Source of the DNA: Candidatus Nanopelagicales bacterium
GTDB taxonomy: Bacteria > Actinomycetota > Actinomycetes > S36-B12
Assembly: GCA_030836325.1 (NCBI GenBank)
Contig: JAURQC010000046.1
Coordinates: forward strand, 1 to 64,000
DNA length: 64,000 nucleotides
Direction: 5' to 3'
Shown: piece after piece, positions 1-7,463 of the stretch
Layout: every line of letters begins with the position of its first letter
Position numbering within the stretch: the stretch's first letter is position 1
The notes under the pieces: model-generated
The model's input: only the letters and a program-made list of their open reading frames with translations
Database searches by the model: none
Told to the model about the DNA's origin: nothing
Translations under genes and position numbers: made by a program

Positions 1-154
1 AAAGGAAAGGTGATTTGGGGTGTTAGCACCCCTATTCGCTGCCCGTATCGGTCGTCACGAGCACACGCGCCGTCACTTGTCACCCGCCGCCGGATGGTGC
101 GGGCGTGAGAATCCACCGTTCGCGTTGAGGCGCAGTAGGTGGATACCAAGGCCA
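1..154. other. Left-edge intergenic stretch with small hairpin
   Basis: No convincing coding sequence is seen here. A perfect 6-bp stem (GGGGTG at 17-22, CACCCC at 27-32) with a TTAG loop could be the terminator of a gene outside the window, but only TATT follows it, so it is weak. A longer ORF may run in from the left and cannot be judged. Confidence 0.4.
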
Positions 155-427
155 TCAACCGTGCTGTTCGAGGTGAGCGCGTAGACACCGACCACGGCTG
201 ACGCCACCGCCAACCGTCAAACATCGGGCAATGTGGGCCGGGGCAACCAGTTCTGCACCGAGCGAGCCCGCCGTTAAGGCGAGAAATACTGAATTCACTG
301 TGGCTCCGAGTGTGAACGTCTGCAACGAAATCACCCTTCGGCCGCCCACACGTTCGCGGAACGCGGGTACGGATTCCGGTACCGTCATCGGTGGATCGGT
401 GTTTCGTGGGACCGCATAGGGGAGCAT
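155..427 (-). CDS. Possible small hypothetical membrane protein
   Basis: An ORF of 90 codons on the minus strand with ATG at 427 and an internal ATG at 388. Residues about 33-63 are hydrophobic and free of charges apart from one glutamate, compatible with one or two membrane segments. It lies divergent to the DUF4916 gene, 39 bases away. No Shine-Dalgarno sequence or TAnnnT hexamer sits before either start, and I do not recognise a family. It could be a chance ORF; it is listed because the first 430 bases hold nothing else. Confidence 0.3.
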   Translation of the reverse strand: MLPYAVPRNTDPPMTVPESVPAFRERVGGRRVISLQTFTLGATVNSVFLALTAGSLGAELVAPAHIARCLTVGGGVSRGRCLRAHLEQHG

Positions 428-466
428 GACACTTTGATCGCAGACCCGAAGGCGAAAGGCGACATC

Positions 467-1003
467 ATGAGCGACATGCTCGACACCCGCACCTCGTGGT
501 TAAGCGACTCCGACCTGGAGTCGGCGCGCGAACGTGTCCCCATGGTCTACGTCGATGCAGTTCCCGTTCGGACCGACGAGCGTGGACAGGTCACTACCGT
601 CGGTCTCCTACTGCGCGCGCTGCCCGATGGTTCGATCAGTCGGGCAATCGTCTCCGGTCGGGTGTTGTACGGCGAGCGGGTTCGCGATGCTCTTCTCAGA
701 CATCTAGAGAAAGACTTGGGATCAATGGCCCTTCCGCAAGTACCTGCCTCACCGCAGCCATTTACCATCGTTGAATATTTTCCTGATGCCAGCGTGACCG
801 GCTTCCACGACCCTCGCCAGCATGCGGTCTCGATGGCCTACGTGGTGGCAATTGAAGGAGACTGTGCTCCCTCTCAGGATGCCCTGGACTTGGTCTGGGT
901 CACTCCGAGTGAGGCAGTTAGCCCAGAGTTTCAGGGCGAGATGAGTGGTGGTCAGGGCCGCCTTGTGCGAATGGCGTTGGCGCACTGCGGCTTGCTGCAC
1001 TGA
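467..1003 (+). CDS. NUDIX-hydrolase-like family protein (DUF4916)
   Basis: A 178-residue protein recognisable as the actinobacterial DUF4916 family, which has a Nudix fold. The stretch with the geometry of a Nudix box spans G64-G85 (G-x5-E-x7-R then six residues then G), but the catalytic REUxEE part reads R78-H79-L80-E81-K82-D83, so two of the usual metal-binding glutamates are His and Lys. Ordinary pyrophosphohydrolase activity is therefore doubtful and the substrate is unknown. The ATG at 467 is preferred over an upstream in-frame TTG at 434 because GAAAGG lies just ahead of it. It stands alone, convergent with the crotonase gene. Confidence 0.85.
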   Translation: MSDMLDTRTSWLSDSDLESARERVPMVYVDAVPVRTDERGQVTTVGLLLRALPDGSISRAIVSGRVLYGERVRDALLRHLEKDLGSMALPQVPASPQPFTIVEYFPDASVTGFHDPRQHAVSMAYVVAIEGDCAPSQDALDLVWVTPSEAVSPEFQGEMSGGQGRLVRMALAHCGLLH

Positions 1004-1015
1004 CGTAAAGGAGCC

Positions 1016-1831
1016 CTAACGCCCCGCCGAACGATTTGGGAAGTTCGGAGACCGCTTTTCACTTCGAGCAGCCAGAGCTTCGCCCAGATCAGGCCAAGCG
1101 AAGGCTTCGGCCATTGCCTCCAATGACGCCGATACAGCCTCACCGAGGGCGAGACCATCGGTCTTCAGGAGTTGCTTCTTCATCATCGCGACAGAGGTCG
1201 GAGAGCTGAAGGTTGCGATCTCACGCGCCCAGGACAATGCTGTCTCTACCGGGTCGTCACATGCTCGTGCCAGGCCCAATCCATCGGCCTCCTGCCCGGT
1301 GATGGTCCGACCGGTCAGCAATAGATCCGTGGCCGTCGGCAAACCGACGATCCGTGGCAGTAGCCACGCGATGCCGTACTCGGCCACCAGGCCCAATCGA
1401 GCAAAGGTAGAACTCATAGTCGCCTCTCGTGCGACAAAGCGGGCATCTGAGCTGATGGCCAGGACGAATCCAATGCCGGCACACGGACCGTTGATCGCGG
1501 TGGCCACAGGCGTTCCGAGGGTTAGGGCGACGAGTGGCAGCGTTTCCAATGACTGACCGTGCACGTAACCAAGAAGCTCGTCTTGACTACCTCTCAAACT
1601 GGCGAGGTCGGCGCCCGAGCAAAAGCCACGTCCCGCTCCGGTGACGACTATCGCGCGGACCGAGGGATCGGCATCGAGATCCTGCAGGCTTCGCGCGTAC
1701 CGCGGGCCCATCTCGGGGGTTAGAGCATTGAGGCGGTCAGGACGATTGAGGGTGACTATCGCAACGGAGGAGTCGTGAACATCACGATCGATGACGATGG
1801 TGTCTGGTGAGTCGCTAGGGTCGGGGGCCAT
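1016..1831 (-). CDS. Enoyl-CoA hydratase/isomerase (crotonase) family protein
   Basis: A 271-residue crotonase-fold protein that probably acts on a CoA thioester in the cytoplasm. The first oxyanion-hole segment is seen around residues 64-75 (GAGRGFCSGADL) and the second around 115-121 (GPCAGIG). The catalytic Glu equivalent to Glu164 of rat hydratase is E151, but the position of Glu144 is V123. Loss of one glutamate is common in isomerases, hydrolases and other crotonases, so classical hydration is not assured. ATG at 1831 is chosen over the TTG at 1843. The gene is divergent from the LapA-domain gene and convergent with DUF4916. Confidence 0.88.
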   Translation of the reverse strand: MAPDPSDSPDTIVIDRDVHDSSVAIVTLNRPDRLNALTPEMGPRYARSLQDLDADPSVRAIVVTGAGRGFCSGADLASLRGSQDELLGYVHGQSLETLPLVALTLGTPVATAINGPCAGIGFVLAISSDARFVAREATMSSTFARLGLVAEYGIAWLLPRIVGLPTATDLLLTGRTITGQEADGLGLARACDDPVETALSWAREIATFSSPTSVAMMKKQLLKTDGLALGEAVSASLEAMAEAFAWPDLGEALAARSEKRSPNFPNRSAGR

Positions 1832-1880
1832 AGCGCTAGCCAAGCACAGAATCGAACGCGCGCGTTAAGAAGGAGCCAAC

Positions 1881-2165
1881 ATGTCCGAACATGGCAGTGA
1901 GATCGGTAAGCGTCCCGAAAAGAAGTCCGGGATGACGATCACGTGGCGGGGCATCGTGTTGATCGTCATTGCCGTCGTGCTGCTGGTCTTTGCTGTTCAA
2001 AACCTGCAAAGCGCCACGGTGTACTTCCTGGGCGTGGAGTTCAGCGTGTGGGTGTGGCTGCTGGTCGTTGGATCATTCCTGTTGGGCATGGTTCTCGGTG
2101 GAGTCGTCCGCGCTGGAGCACGACGGTTGCGCAAGCCCAAGCCACCAGCGGCAGGCAAGAAGTAG
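1881..2165 (+). CDS. LapA-domain small membrane protein (DUF1049)
   Basis: A 94-residue protein with a basic cytoplasmic N-terminus, two membrane helices (about residues 23-43 and 55-77) and a Lys/Arg-rich tail. The sequence between the helices (AVQNLQSATVYFLG) is typical of the LapA/DUF1049 domain, whose E. coli member takes part in lipopolysaccharide assembly. That role cannot hold in a Gram-positive cell and the actinobacterial function is unknown. AAGGAG sits 6 bases before the ATG. It is transcribed alone. Confidence 0.85.
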   Translation: MSEHGSEIGKRPEKKSGMTITWRGIVLIVIAVVLLVFAVQNLQSATVYFLGVEFSVWVWLLVVGSFLLGMVLGGVVRAGARRLRKPKPPAAGKK

Positions 2166-2207
2166 ATCCTCCTATTCAACGCACCAGGTGCTGCGGCATC
2201 GGCCCCT

Positions 2208-2660
2208 CTACTCGTAGGGATCGACTCCCAGCAGCGTCTCATCCTCGGGAGTTAAATCCTCCTCTGGTTCATCGAATTGGTCGAACTTCGGATCTGCCCG
2301 CTCAGCATCTGTCTCATCATCAAGGTACGCGTCGGCCGCAGGATCAAAATCGTCAACGGTGTGCATTGCAGATTCCTCTGCTGAAATCCACGGTCGCGGC
2401 GTCAAGCCACCCGCATGCATGGGATCGTCACTGCCATCCTCGGCGTCCTCCATGGCGAGAGTCGACTCAATGTCTTCAAGCGGGTACTCCAATCCGTCCA
2501 GCGAACCTTCACCACCACCGCCATTTAGGGCGTTGTGAATTGCCTCCGCCTCCATGACCATGCTCAGGTGCTCGGCCTGGTCCGCTGCGTCGCCCGCGGG
2601 ATCACCGACAGTGGACGTAGCGGCAGCAACTTCTGGCGGGGAATCACCGTGAACGGCCAT
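2208..2660 (-). CDS. Hypothetical acidic protein
   Basis: A 150-residue protein that is extremely rich in Asp and Glu with few basic residues, so it is likely to be disordered and strongly negative. No signal peptide or membrane helix is seen. The ATG at 2660 is favoured because AGAAGGGAGGA lies just upstream; the ORF itself extends 33 codons further to 2759 without a ribosome site. A central SAEESAMH motif recalls the end of some DUF5709 proteins, but the match is too short to assign the family. Function unknown. Confidence 0.7.
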   Translation of the reverse strand: MAVHGDSPPEVAAATSTVGDPAGDAADQAEHLSMVMEAEAIHNALNGGGGEGSLDGLEYPLEDIESTLAMEDAEDGSDDPMHAGGLTPRPWISAEESAMHTVDDFDPAADAYLDDETDAERADPKFDQFDEPEEDLTPEDETLLGVDPYE

Positions 2661-2771
2661 CGTGATCGTCCTCCCTTCTGAGGTCCTACTGCGAGGAGTC
2701 CACGCTAGCGCGTCGACACGTCTGCTGGAGTAGACCAAAGTCCTGTCTTTGACGAACAATGAGCGTCAACC

Positions 2772-2954
2772 ATGGGCGAATTAGTGGACGATTGCGGCTG
2801 GCGCACCGAAGTGCAGGCTGCAGTCCTGCGCGAGGATCGAGAACTATTGAAGAAGCTGTTCGACGAAGCGGTACATCAGTGTGGACAGGCCATTGCTTCG
2901 CAAGCCTGGTTGCAGATCATGAGTGGATTTGATGCACGTGCGGCCACTGGGTGA
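2772..2954 (+). CDS. Possible small hypothetical protein
   Basis: A 60-residue ORF with ATG start, mostly helical in character (LREDRELLKKLFDEA) with two cysteines. It fills the gap between the acidic protein and the next small membrane protein, ending 12 bases before the latter. No clear Shine-Dalgarno sequence or -10 hexamer is visible. No family recognised; it could be a non-coding ORF. Confidence 0.4.
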   Translation: MGELVDDCGWRTEVQAAVLREDRELLKKLFDEAVHQCGQAIASQAWLQIMSGFDARAATG

Positions 2955-2966
2955 GATACTTCACCG

Positions 2967-3224
2967 GTGAGCACTGAACTGGAACAACTCATCAAACGTC
3001 CGTGGAGCGCTCGACGCCCCCAGAGTTGGGTGCTCAGCGTGGTTTTCATCGCCGTTGCCGTTGCACTCGTCTGGCAAGCGTTTGCCTATATAGGTCAAGG
3101 CATAGGTGGAGCTGTTCCGTATTTCTTAATCATCGGTGGCCCGCTGTTGGCCGGCTACTACATCTGGTACTTCAACTTCCGCGACTTCGAAGCAGAGCAG
3201 GCGGCAGACTCTCAACGTAGCTAG
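2967..3224 (+). CDS. Hypothetical two-helix membrane protein
   Basis: An 85-residue protein with a GTG start, a short basic N-terminus, two membrane helices (about residues 20-42 and 48-68) and an acidic end. The last 53 bases overlap the convergent GluRS-like gene. A GATACT hexamer ends 6 bases before the GTG and no Shine-Dalgarno sequence is present, consistent with a leaderless message. Family not recognised. Confidence 0.65.
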   Translation: MSTELEQLIKRPWSARRPQSWVLSVVFIAVAVALVWQAFAYIGQGIGGAVPYFLIIGGPLLAGYYIWYFNFRDFEAEQAADSQRS

Positions 3225-3951
3225 CCGCTTGAGAACGTAGTTCGTCGCGAAGTTCCGCTGTTCGGACCATGGGTGCGGCGCCGGATCCGGCGCTCTTGGA
3301 TAGTTTCAGTCCCTTGTGGGTGATCAGGGGATGGTGCAGGACTTGACAGCGAGCGAACGAATTCTGTGGCAACAGTGTCGAAATGCGTTCTTGTAGATCA
3401 GTTGACTCCCGTAAATCGTCACCGCGAACAACTAAGTCAATGTTCCACTCGTGATCGTCAGCCACAGAGGTCAGGTGGTAGGCGGGAACGTCATCGCGCC
3501 GCCAGACAACCGGATCTTCGAGATCCTCTACGTGAACACGCACCGACGTGATGCCCGGCTGGAATGCGTAGTTCCGAAGTCCACACGATCCCGGGCAGTC
3601 GATTCCGGTGTAACCGTCCCAGTCCGCGCGCGAGCACGAGCAGGCGTAGGCAAACCCGGAATCCAGGAGTGCATCTCGCAATGCGGCATATCCATCCAGT
3701 CGTCGTCGCTGAGACCACTCGACCATGTCCGACGCCGCCCGAGGGCCGTGGGTCCAATCGATATTGAGCCAGGTCAGTACCTCGAACACATCTTCTATGT
3801 ATTCGTCCCGGATACGGGCGGTATCCACATCATCGATGCGTAGCGCAATCTCCGCGCCACAAACATCAGCTACTCGCTCGATGATGAGGAAATTGAGTGC
3901 GTTTCCCGCGTGCAGGAACCCGCTGGGCGTAGGAGCAATGCGCGTTCGCAC
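3172..3951 (-). CDS. Glutamyl-tRNA synthetase-like protein lacking the anticodon domain
   Basis: A 259-residue class I aminoacyl-tRNA synthetase catalytic core. The HIGH-type motif is HAGN (residues 14-17) and the second signature is KLSKS (216-220). A possible zinc site is C104, C106, C119 and C123, placed like that of glutamyl-queuosine-tRNA(Asp) synthetase. Full GluRS is about 470 residues with a helical anticodon-binding domain, absent here, so charging of tRNA-Glu is unlikely; modification of a tRNA or another glutamate transfer is more plausible. Two GTG codons stand in tandem. The second (3951) is chosen because TAGCCT ends exactly 6 bases upstream. It overlaps its convergent neighbour by 53 bases. 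Confidence 0.82.
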   Translation of the reverse strand: MRTRIAPTPSGFLHAGNALNFLIIERVADVCGAEIALRIDDVDTARIRDEYIEDVFEVLTWLNIDWTHGPRAASDMVEWSQRRRLDGYAALRDALLDSGFAYACSCSRADWDGYTGIDCPGSCGLRNYAFQPGITSVRVHVEDLEDPVVWRRDDVPAYHLTSVADDHEWNIDLVVRGDDLRESTDLQERISTLLPQNSFARCQVLHHPLITHKGLKLSKSAGSGAAPMVRTAELRDELRSQAASYVESLPPALLRSRGS

Positions 3952-3957
3952 CACTCC

Positions 3958-3963
3958 AGGCTA
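3958..3963 (-). promoter_or_regulatory. Leaderless -10 hexamer of GluRS-like gene
   Basis: TAGCCT on the minus strand, 6 bases before the GTG at 3951. No Shine-Dalgarno sequence is present. Confidence 0.55.
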
Positions 3964-4009
3964 GGCCGCTCCCATTGCGAACGAGACGGGTGCCTGGTAG
4001 CCCTGATAC

Positions 4010-4603
4010 ATGAAGAGGGTTCGTTCATCGCTCCTCGTCGGTGTGCTGTGCGCCGCAATGTTGGCACCGACTTCGTTCGCGAATGCCGATGATGACCTCT
4101 GGGATGAATTGCGAGTCGAAGATGGAGTTGTGCTTCTCTTTCGGCATGCGCTTGCGCCTGGTGGCGGTGATCCAGCCAACTTCGACGTCACCGATTGCTC
4201 TACCCAAAGAAATCTTTCGTCAGCTGGTCGGGCTCAAGCCCGCGAGATGGGACGTCAACTGCAATCGGAGAACGTTGACGTCAGCCGGGTTCTGAGCAGT
4301 CCATGGTGTCGGTCGCGAGAAACGGCTGAACTTATGGATCTTGGACCGGTTCGATCGATGATGCGCCTCGGTTCGGTCTTCACCGCTCCTTCGGTCGTAT
4401 CCGACCGGCGCGAGAAACGTGCGCTGCGCACGATCGCTCGACACGCGCAACGAGACGGCGTTCTGGTGATCGTTGGCCATCAGGCAAACATCATCGATCT
4501 GACGGACATAGCCCCAAAGTCGGGAGAAGGAGTTGCTGTTCGATACCGAGATAACGGGACACTGGAGGTCTTGGGTCGGGTACCAGCGCCCGAAATCGAT
4601 TGA
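4010..4603 (+). CDS. Secreted histidine phosphatase superfamily protein
   Basis: A 197-residue protein with a Sec signal peptide (basic KR at 2-3, hydrophobic 7-21, likely cleavage near ANA at 24-26). The phosphatase core carries R45-H46 in place of the usual RHG and the second catalytic histidine is H157 (VIVGH). It resembles the SixA/PhoE-like branch of the superfamily, but export points to an extracytoplasmic phosphoester. TAGCCC lies 6 bases before the ATG and there is no Shine-Dalgarno sequence. It is divergent from the GluRS-like gene, and a strong hairpin follows it. Confidence 0.85.
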   Translation: MKRVRSSLLVGVLCAAMLAPTSFANADDDLWDELRVEDGVVLLFRHALAPGGGDPANFDVTDCSTQRNLSSAGRAQAREMGRQLQSENVDVSRVLSSPWCRSRETAELMDLGPVRSMMRLGSVFTAPSVVSDRREKRALRTIARHAQRDGVLVIVGHQANIIDLTDIAPKSGEGVAVRYRDNGTLEVLGRVPAPEID

Positions 4604-4624
4604 TCGCTGATACCTGCTCGCAAT

Positions 4625-4655
4625 GATGGGGCCCAGGTTGGACCTGGACCCCATC
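4625..4655. terminator. Hairpin between phosphatase gene and tRNA-Leu
   Basis: A near-perfect inverted repeat: GATGGGG (4625-4631) pairs with CCCCATC (4649-4655), and CCAGGT (4633-4638) with ACCTGG (4642-4647). There is one internal mismatch and a 3-base loop. It lies between two convergent units and could end both, though neither side has a T-run. Confidence 0.6.
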
Positions 4656-4659
4656 TGCG

Positions 4660-4745
4660 TGTCCGAGGGGGGACTTGAACCCCCATGCCCCGTAAAGGGC
4701 ACTAGCACCTCAAGCTAGCGCGTCTGCCAATTCCGCCACCCGGAC
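4660..4745 (-). tRNA. tRNA-Leu (anticodon GAG)
   Basis: An 86-base tRNA on the minus strand. The acceptor stem pairs GTCCGGG (5' end at 4745) with CTCGGAC (4661-4667, one G-T pair). The anticodon stem CTAGC/GCTAG encloses the loop TTGAGGT, giving anticodon GAG for CUC/CUU. The long variable arm (TGCCCTTTACGGGGCA) is typical of class II tRNA-Leu, and the T-loop has TTCAAGT. The discriminator base is A at 4660 and CCA is not encoded. The hairpin at 4625-4655 follows immediately. Confidence 0.95.
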
Positions 4746-4819
4746 GAGAGTGCGCGTGAAAACGTGCGGCGCACAGCATAACCCTGCGCCCTGTGCACTT
4801 GACGGGGCAGGATAGAGGC

Positions 4820-6166
4820 ATGCTGGATTCGAACACTCCGGATCAGGGTGAGGACGTCACCACAGCGCTCGAAGATGATGCGGTGGACATCACTCGGGAG
4901 CTGATCCGGATCGACACCAGCAACTGGGGCCCTGACCCACAAACCGTCGGTGAAGCCGAGGCGGCCGAGTACTGCGCAGCCCGGCTTAGTGAAGTCGGCT
5001 GGAATCCCGAGGTCATCGTCACCACAAGCGATCGACGCCGCGGGGTGGCGCTGAGAATCCCAGGCACGGATCCTCAAGCCTCAGGCATGGTTGTGCATGG
5101 CCACCTCGATGTTGTTCCGGCGATCGCCTCGGATTGGTCCCATCCACCATTCGCTGCAGAGATCGACGACGGCTTCATTTGGGGTCGCGGAGCAGTAGAT
5201 ATGAAGAACATGGATGCCATGATCTTGGCCGTTGCTCGGCACTGGGGGAGAACTGGCGAGCGGCCCCGCCGGGATGTCACCGTGGTGTTTTTCCCCGACG
5301 AGGAAGCCGGCATGGTTCACGGATCTCGTTGGTTCGCAGACAATCGTCCAGATCTGTTCGCCGGGGCCAGCGAGGCTGTCGGCGAGGTCGGCGGATTTTC
5401 CCTCTCGGTGTCCGATGACATTCGTCTGTATCCGATCCAGACAGCGGAAAAGGGCATCAAGTGGCTGCGCCTGCGCGCCGCAATGCGGGCCGGGCATGGC
5501 TCGATGATTCATGAAGACAACGCCGTCACCGAGTTGGCTGATGCTGTCGCTCGGATTGGCCGATATCCATGGCCCATCCGGCGCACCAAGACGGTTGACC
5601 GCTTCCTGGACGAACTTTCAGATGCCTATGGCATCGATTTGTCGAATTCCGATACCGAGGCAGTCCTGAAAAAGCTCGGCACGCTGGGGATGCTCGTGGG
5701 TGCAACGCTCCAGAACACTGCAAATCCGTCAATGCTGGAAGCGGGTTACAAAGTCAACGTGATTCCCACCGAAGCAATCGCGCACGTCGACGGCCGATTC
5801 CTGCCCGGCTTCGAACGCGAATTCGACGAGACCATTCGTTCGCTGGTTGGTGAGTACATCGAGATCGAGACCGTCAACGAGGACATCGCCATCGAGGCTC
5901 CCTTCGAGACAACGACGTTCGATCTCATGGCTCAGGTTCTCAAGCGGGAGGATCCCGCGGCTCACGCTGTGCCGTACATGATCAGCGGCGGTACCGACGC
6001 CAAGGCGCTCAGTGGTCTCGGAATCGACTGCTACGGCTTCTCTCCATTACAGATGCCCGCCGACCTCGACTATTGGCGCTTGTTCCATGGTGTGGACGAG
6101 CGTGTGCCGGTCGAAGGCTTGAAGTTCGGGGCCCGAACCCTGCATCGATTTCTGATGGCCTGCTAG
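4820..6166 (+). CDS. M20/M25/M40 family metallopeptidase
   Basis: A 448-residue member of the M20 zinc-peptidase family (ArgE/DapE/carboxypeptidase G2 group), cytoplasmic, hydrolysing an amide or peptide bond. Metal-site motifs are seen in order: HGHLDVVP (H95, catalytic D97), GRGAVDMKN with the bridging D128, and the catalytic E161-E162 pair in FFPDEEAG. A dimerisation lid follows in the middle third and the GGTDAKAL segment near the C-terminus carries the last ligand region. ATG at 4820 is preferred; an in-frame GTG at 4793 would add nine residues. The substrate cannot be told from sequence. Confidence 0.9.
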   Translation: MLDSNTPDQGEDVTTALEDDAVDITRELIRIDTSNWGPDPQTVGEAEAAEYCAARLSEVGWNPEVIVTTSDRRRGVALRIPGTDPQASGMVVHGHLDVVPAIASDWSHPPFAAEIDDGFIWGRGAVDMKNMDAMILAVARHWGRTGERPRRDVTVVFFPDEEAGMVHGSRWFADNRPDLFAGASEAVGEVGGFSLSVSDDIRLYPIQTAEKGIKWLRLRAAMRAGHGSMIHEDNAVTELADAVARIGRYPWPIRRTKTVDRFLDELSDAYGIDLSNSDTEAVLKKLGTLGMLVGATLQNTANPSMLEAGYKVNVIPTEAIAHVDGRFLPGFEREFDETIRSLVGEYIEIETVNEDIAIEAPFETTTFDLMAQVLKREDPAAHAVPYMISGGTDAKALSGLGIDCYGFSPLQMPADLDYWRLFHGVDERVPVEGLKFGARTLHRFLMAC

Positions 6167-6182
6167 TGATCTGCAGGTGTTC

Positions 6183-6380
6183 CTAGGCGGTTCGAATCAT
6201 GCGGTAGACGCGCCGCCGCAAGCGGTACTGGCGTCTGCCATCACGGAAGATCCTCGTGCGATCGAGTTCCCAGTTGCCGGTTTCTGCGCTGGCGGTGAGC
6301 AACTGTCGGGCTTCCTCGCGCGGCGTGTCGCGCGAGATGCTCACCTCGCGGAACTCCCACGTGCTGCGCCTGGTGGACAC
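6183..6380 (-). CDS. DUF5703 family protein
   Basis: A 65-residue basic protein matching the small actinobacterial DUF5703 family by its WEFREVSISRDTPREEARQL start, central WELDRTRIFRDGRR block and Arg-rich LRRRV end. No function is known. The GTG start at 6380 lies 7 bases after a TAGGCT hexamer and lacks a ribosome site. The gene is wedged between the 3' ends of the M20 peptidase and the aldo/keto reductase. Confidence 0.82.
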   Translation of the reverse strand: MSTRRSTWEFREVSISRDTPREEARQLLTASAETGNWELDRTRIFRDGRRQYRLRRRVYRMIRTA

Positions 6381-6387
6381 AGAGGTC

Positions 6388-6393
6388 AGCCTA
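6388..6393 (-). promoter_or_regulatory. Leaderless -10 hexamer of DUF5703 gene
   Basis: TAGGCT on the minus strand, 7 bases before the GTG at 6380. Confidence 0.45.
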
Positions 6394-6425
6394 CGTCCCG
6401 ACGGATACCTGCAACAGCAGAAACT

Positions 6426-7406
6426 TCAACGACGCTGCGCCCAACCGGCCTCCGGATAACCCATGTCCGGCTCGGATATGTCATCGAGGGCCATCACGAT
6501 TTCCTCCGGTAGTTCGAGTTCCTCACTCGCAAGAGCGGAGATCAGTTGCTTGGCGGTGCGAGCCCCTACGATCGGCGCCACCACGCCCGGCCGGTCACGC
6601 AACCATGCCAGGGCTACCTCGCCGGGCGCAGCATCAAGGCCCTCAGCCGCTGTGCACACGGCATCGACGATCCGGTGTGAGCGCTCGTTGTTGTACGCGT
6701 TCACGAAACCACTTGTCTCGGGATTGCCACCACGAGAATCAATCGGAATCGAATGCCGATACTTGCCGGTGAGAACCCCTCGGCCGAGTGGTGACCACGG
6801 CAAGATGCCAATGCCCAAGGAAGGCGCAGCGGGAACGATTTCGCGCTCGATGCCTCGCTCCAGCAGTGAGTACTCCATCTGAGTCGTAACGAACGGCGCG
6901 GCACCTCCAGAGCTTTGAAGTGTGCACGCCAAGGCCGTCTGCCAGCCTGAGTAATTGGAGATACCGACATAGCGGACCTTGCCGCTGGTCAGAGCGTGGT
7001 CGATGGCACGAAGGGTCTCTTCGATCGGAGTCCAAGAATCCCACCGATGCATCTGCCACAGATCGATGTGATCGACATCGAGGCGTTGCAACGAGGCATT
7101 CAACGCATCGAGCAGGTGCCGGTGGCTCGCGTCCAGGCGGCGGTCGGTGTCCGGGCGCTGCACCGCCTTGGTGGCTAGGACGATTTCGTTGCGGCAGTCG
7201 AACTCCTGGATCAAGGTGCCGAGTAGCTCCTCGCTGGCCCCTTGACCGTAGTTATCGGCAGTGTCGATGAGCGTCCCGCCGGCATCTAAGAAGGCAGCTA
7301 ACTGATCGCGTGCCTCGTACTCATCGGTCTGCTTGCCCCAGGTCATCGTCCCCAGGGCCAGGCGCCCCACCCACATGCCGGATCTGCCGAGCGGTCGTTG
7401 CTGCAT
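6426..7406 (-). CDS. Aldo/keto reductase
   Basis: A 326-residue NADPH-dependent oxidoreductase of the aldo/keto reductase superfamily with a TIM-barrel fold. The catalytic tetrad is complete: D48, Y53 (TADNYG), K80 (LATKA) and H120 (WQMHRWD). The family reduces aldehydes or ketones; the substrate is unknown. TAGCGT ends 6 bases before the ATG at 7406, indicating a leaderless message. It is divergent from the F420-dependent oxidoreductase, with 57 bases between the two starts. Confidence 0.92.
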   Translation of the reverse strand: MQQRPLGRSGMWVGRLALGTMTWGKQTDEYEARDQLAAFLDAGGTLIDTADNYGQGASEELLGTLIQEFDCRNEIVLATKAVQRPDTDRRLDASHRHLLDALNASLQRLDVDHIDLWQMHRWDSWTPIEETLRAIDHALTSGKVRYVGISNYSGWQTALACTLQSSGGAAPFVTTQMEYSLLERGIEREIVPAAPSLGIGILPWSPLGRGVLTGKYRHSIPIDSRGGNPETSGFVNAYNNERSHRIVDAVCTAAEGLDAAPGEVALAWLRDRPGVVAPIVGARTAKQLISALASEELELPEEIVMALDDISEPDMGYPEAGWAQRR

Positions 7407-7412
7407 GTCCGC

Positions 7413-7418
7413 ACGCTA
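7413..7418 (-). promoter_or_regulatory. Leaderless -10 hexamer of aldo/keto reductase
   Basis: TAGCGT on the minus strand, 6 bases before the ATG at 7406. It stands back to back with the promoter at 7452-7457. Confidence 0.6.
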
Positions 7419-7451
7419 TTGCGCAACGAGCCGCAAATGCGTCTTTGGCCC

Positions 7452-7457
7452 TAGGGT
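7452..7457 (+). promoter_or_regulatory. Leaderless -10 hexamer of F420 oxidoreductase
   Basis: TAGGGT, 6 bases before the ATG at 7464. No Shine-Dalgarno sequence. Confidence 0.6.
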
Positions 7458-7463
7458 GGCGCT

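Noticed and set aside
17..32. GGGGTG/CACCCC hairpin as a definite terminator
   Set aside because: Stem is only 6 bp and lacks a T-run, and the gene it would serve is outside the window.
434..466. TTG start at 434 for the DUF4916 gene
   Set aside because: No ribosome site precedes it, whereas ATG at 467 has GAAAGG and fits family length.
4793..4819. GTG start at 4793 for the M20 peptidase
   Set aside because: The nine extra residues show no conserved character, and the GTG has neither a good hexamer at the expected distance nor a ribosome site.
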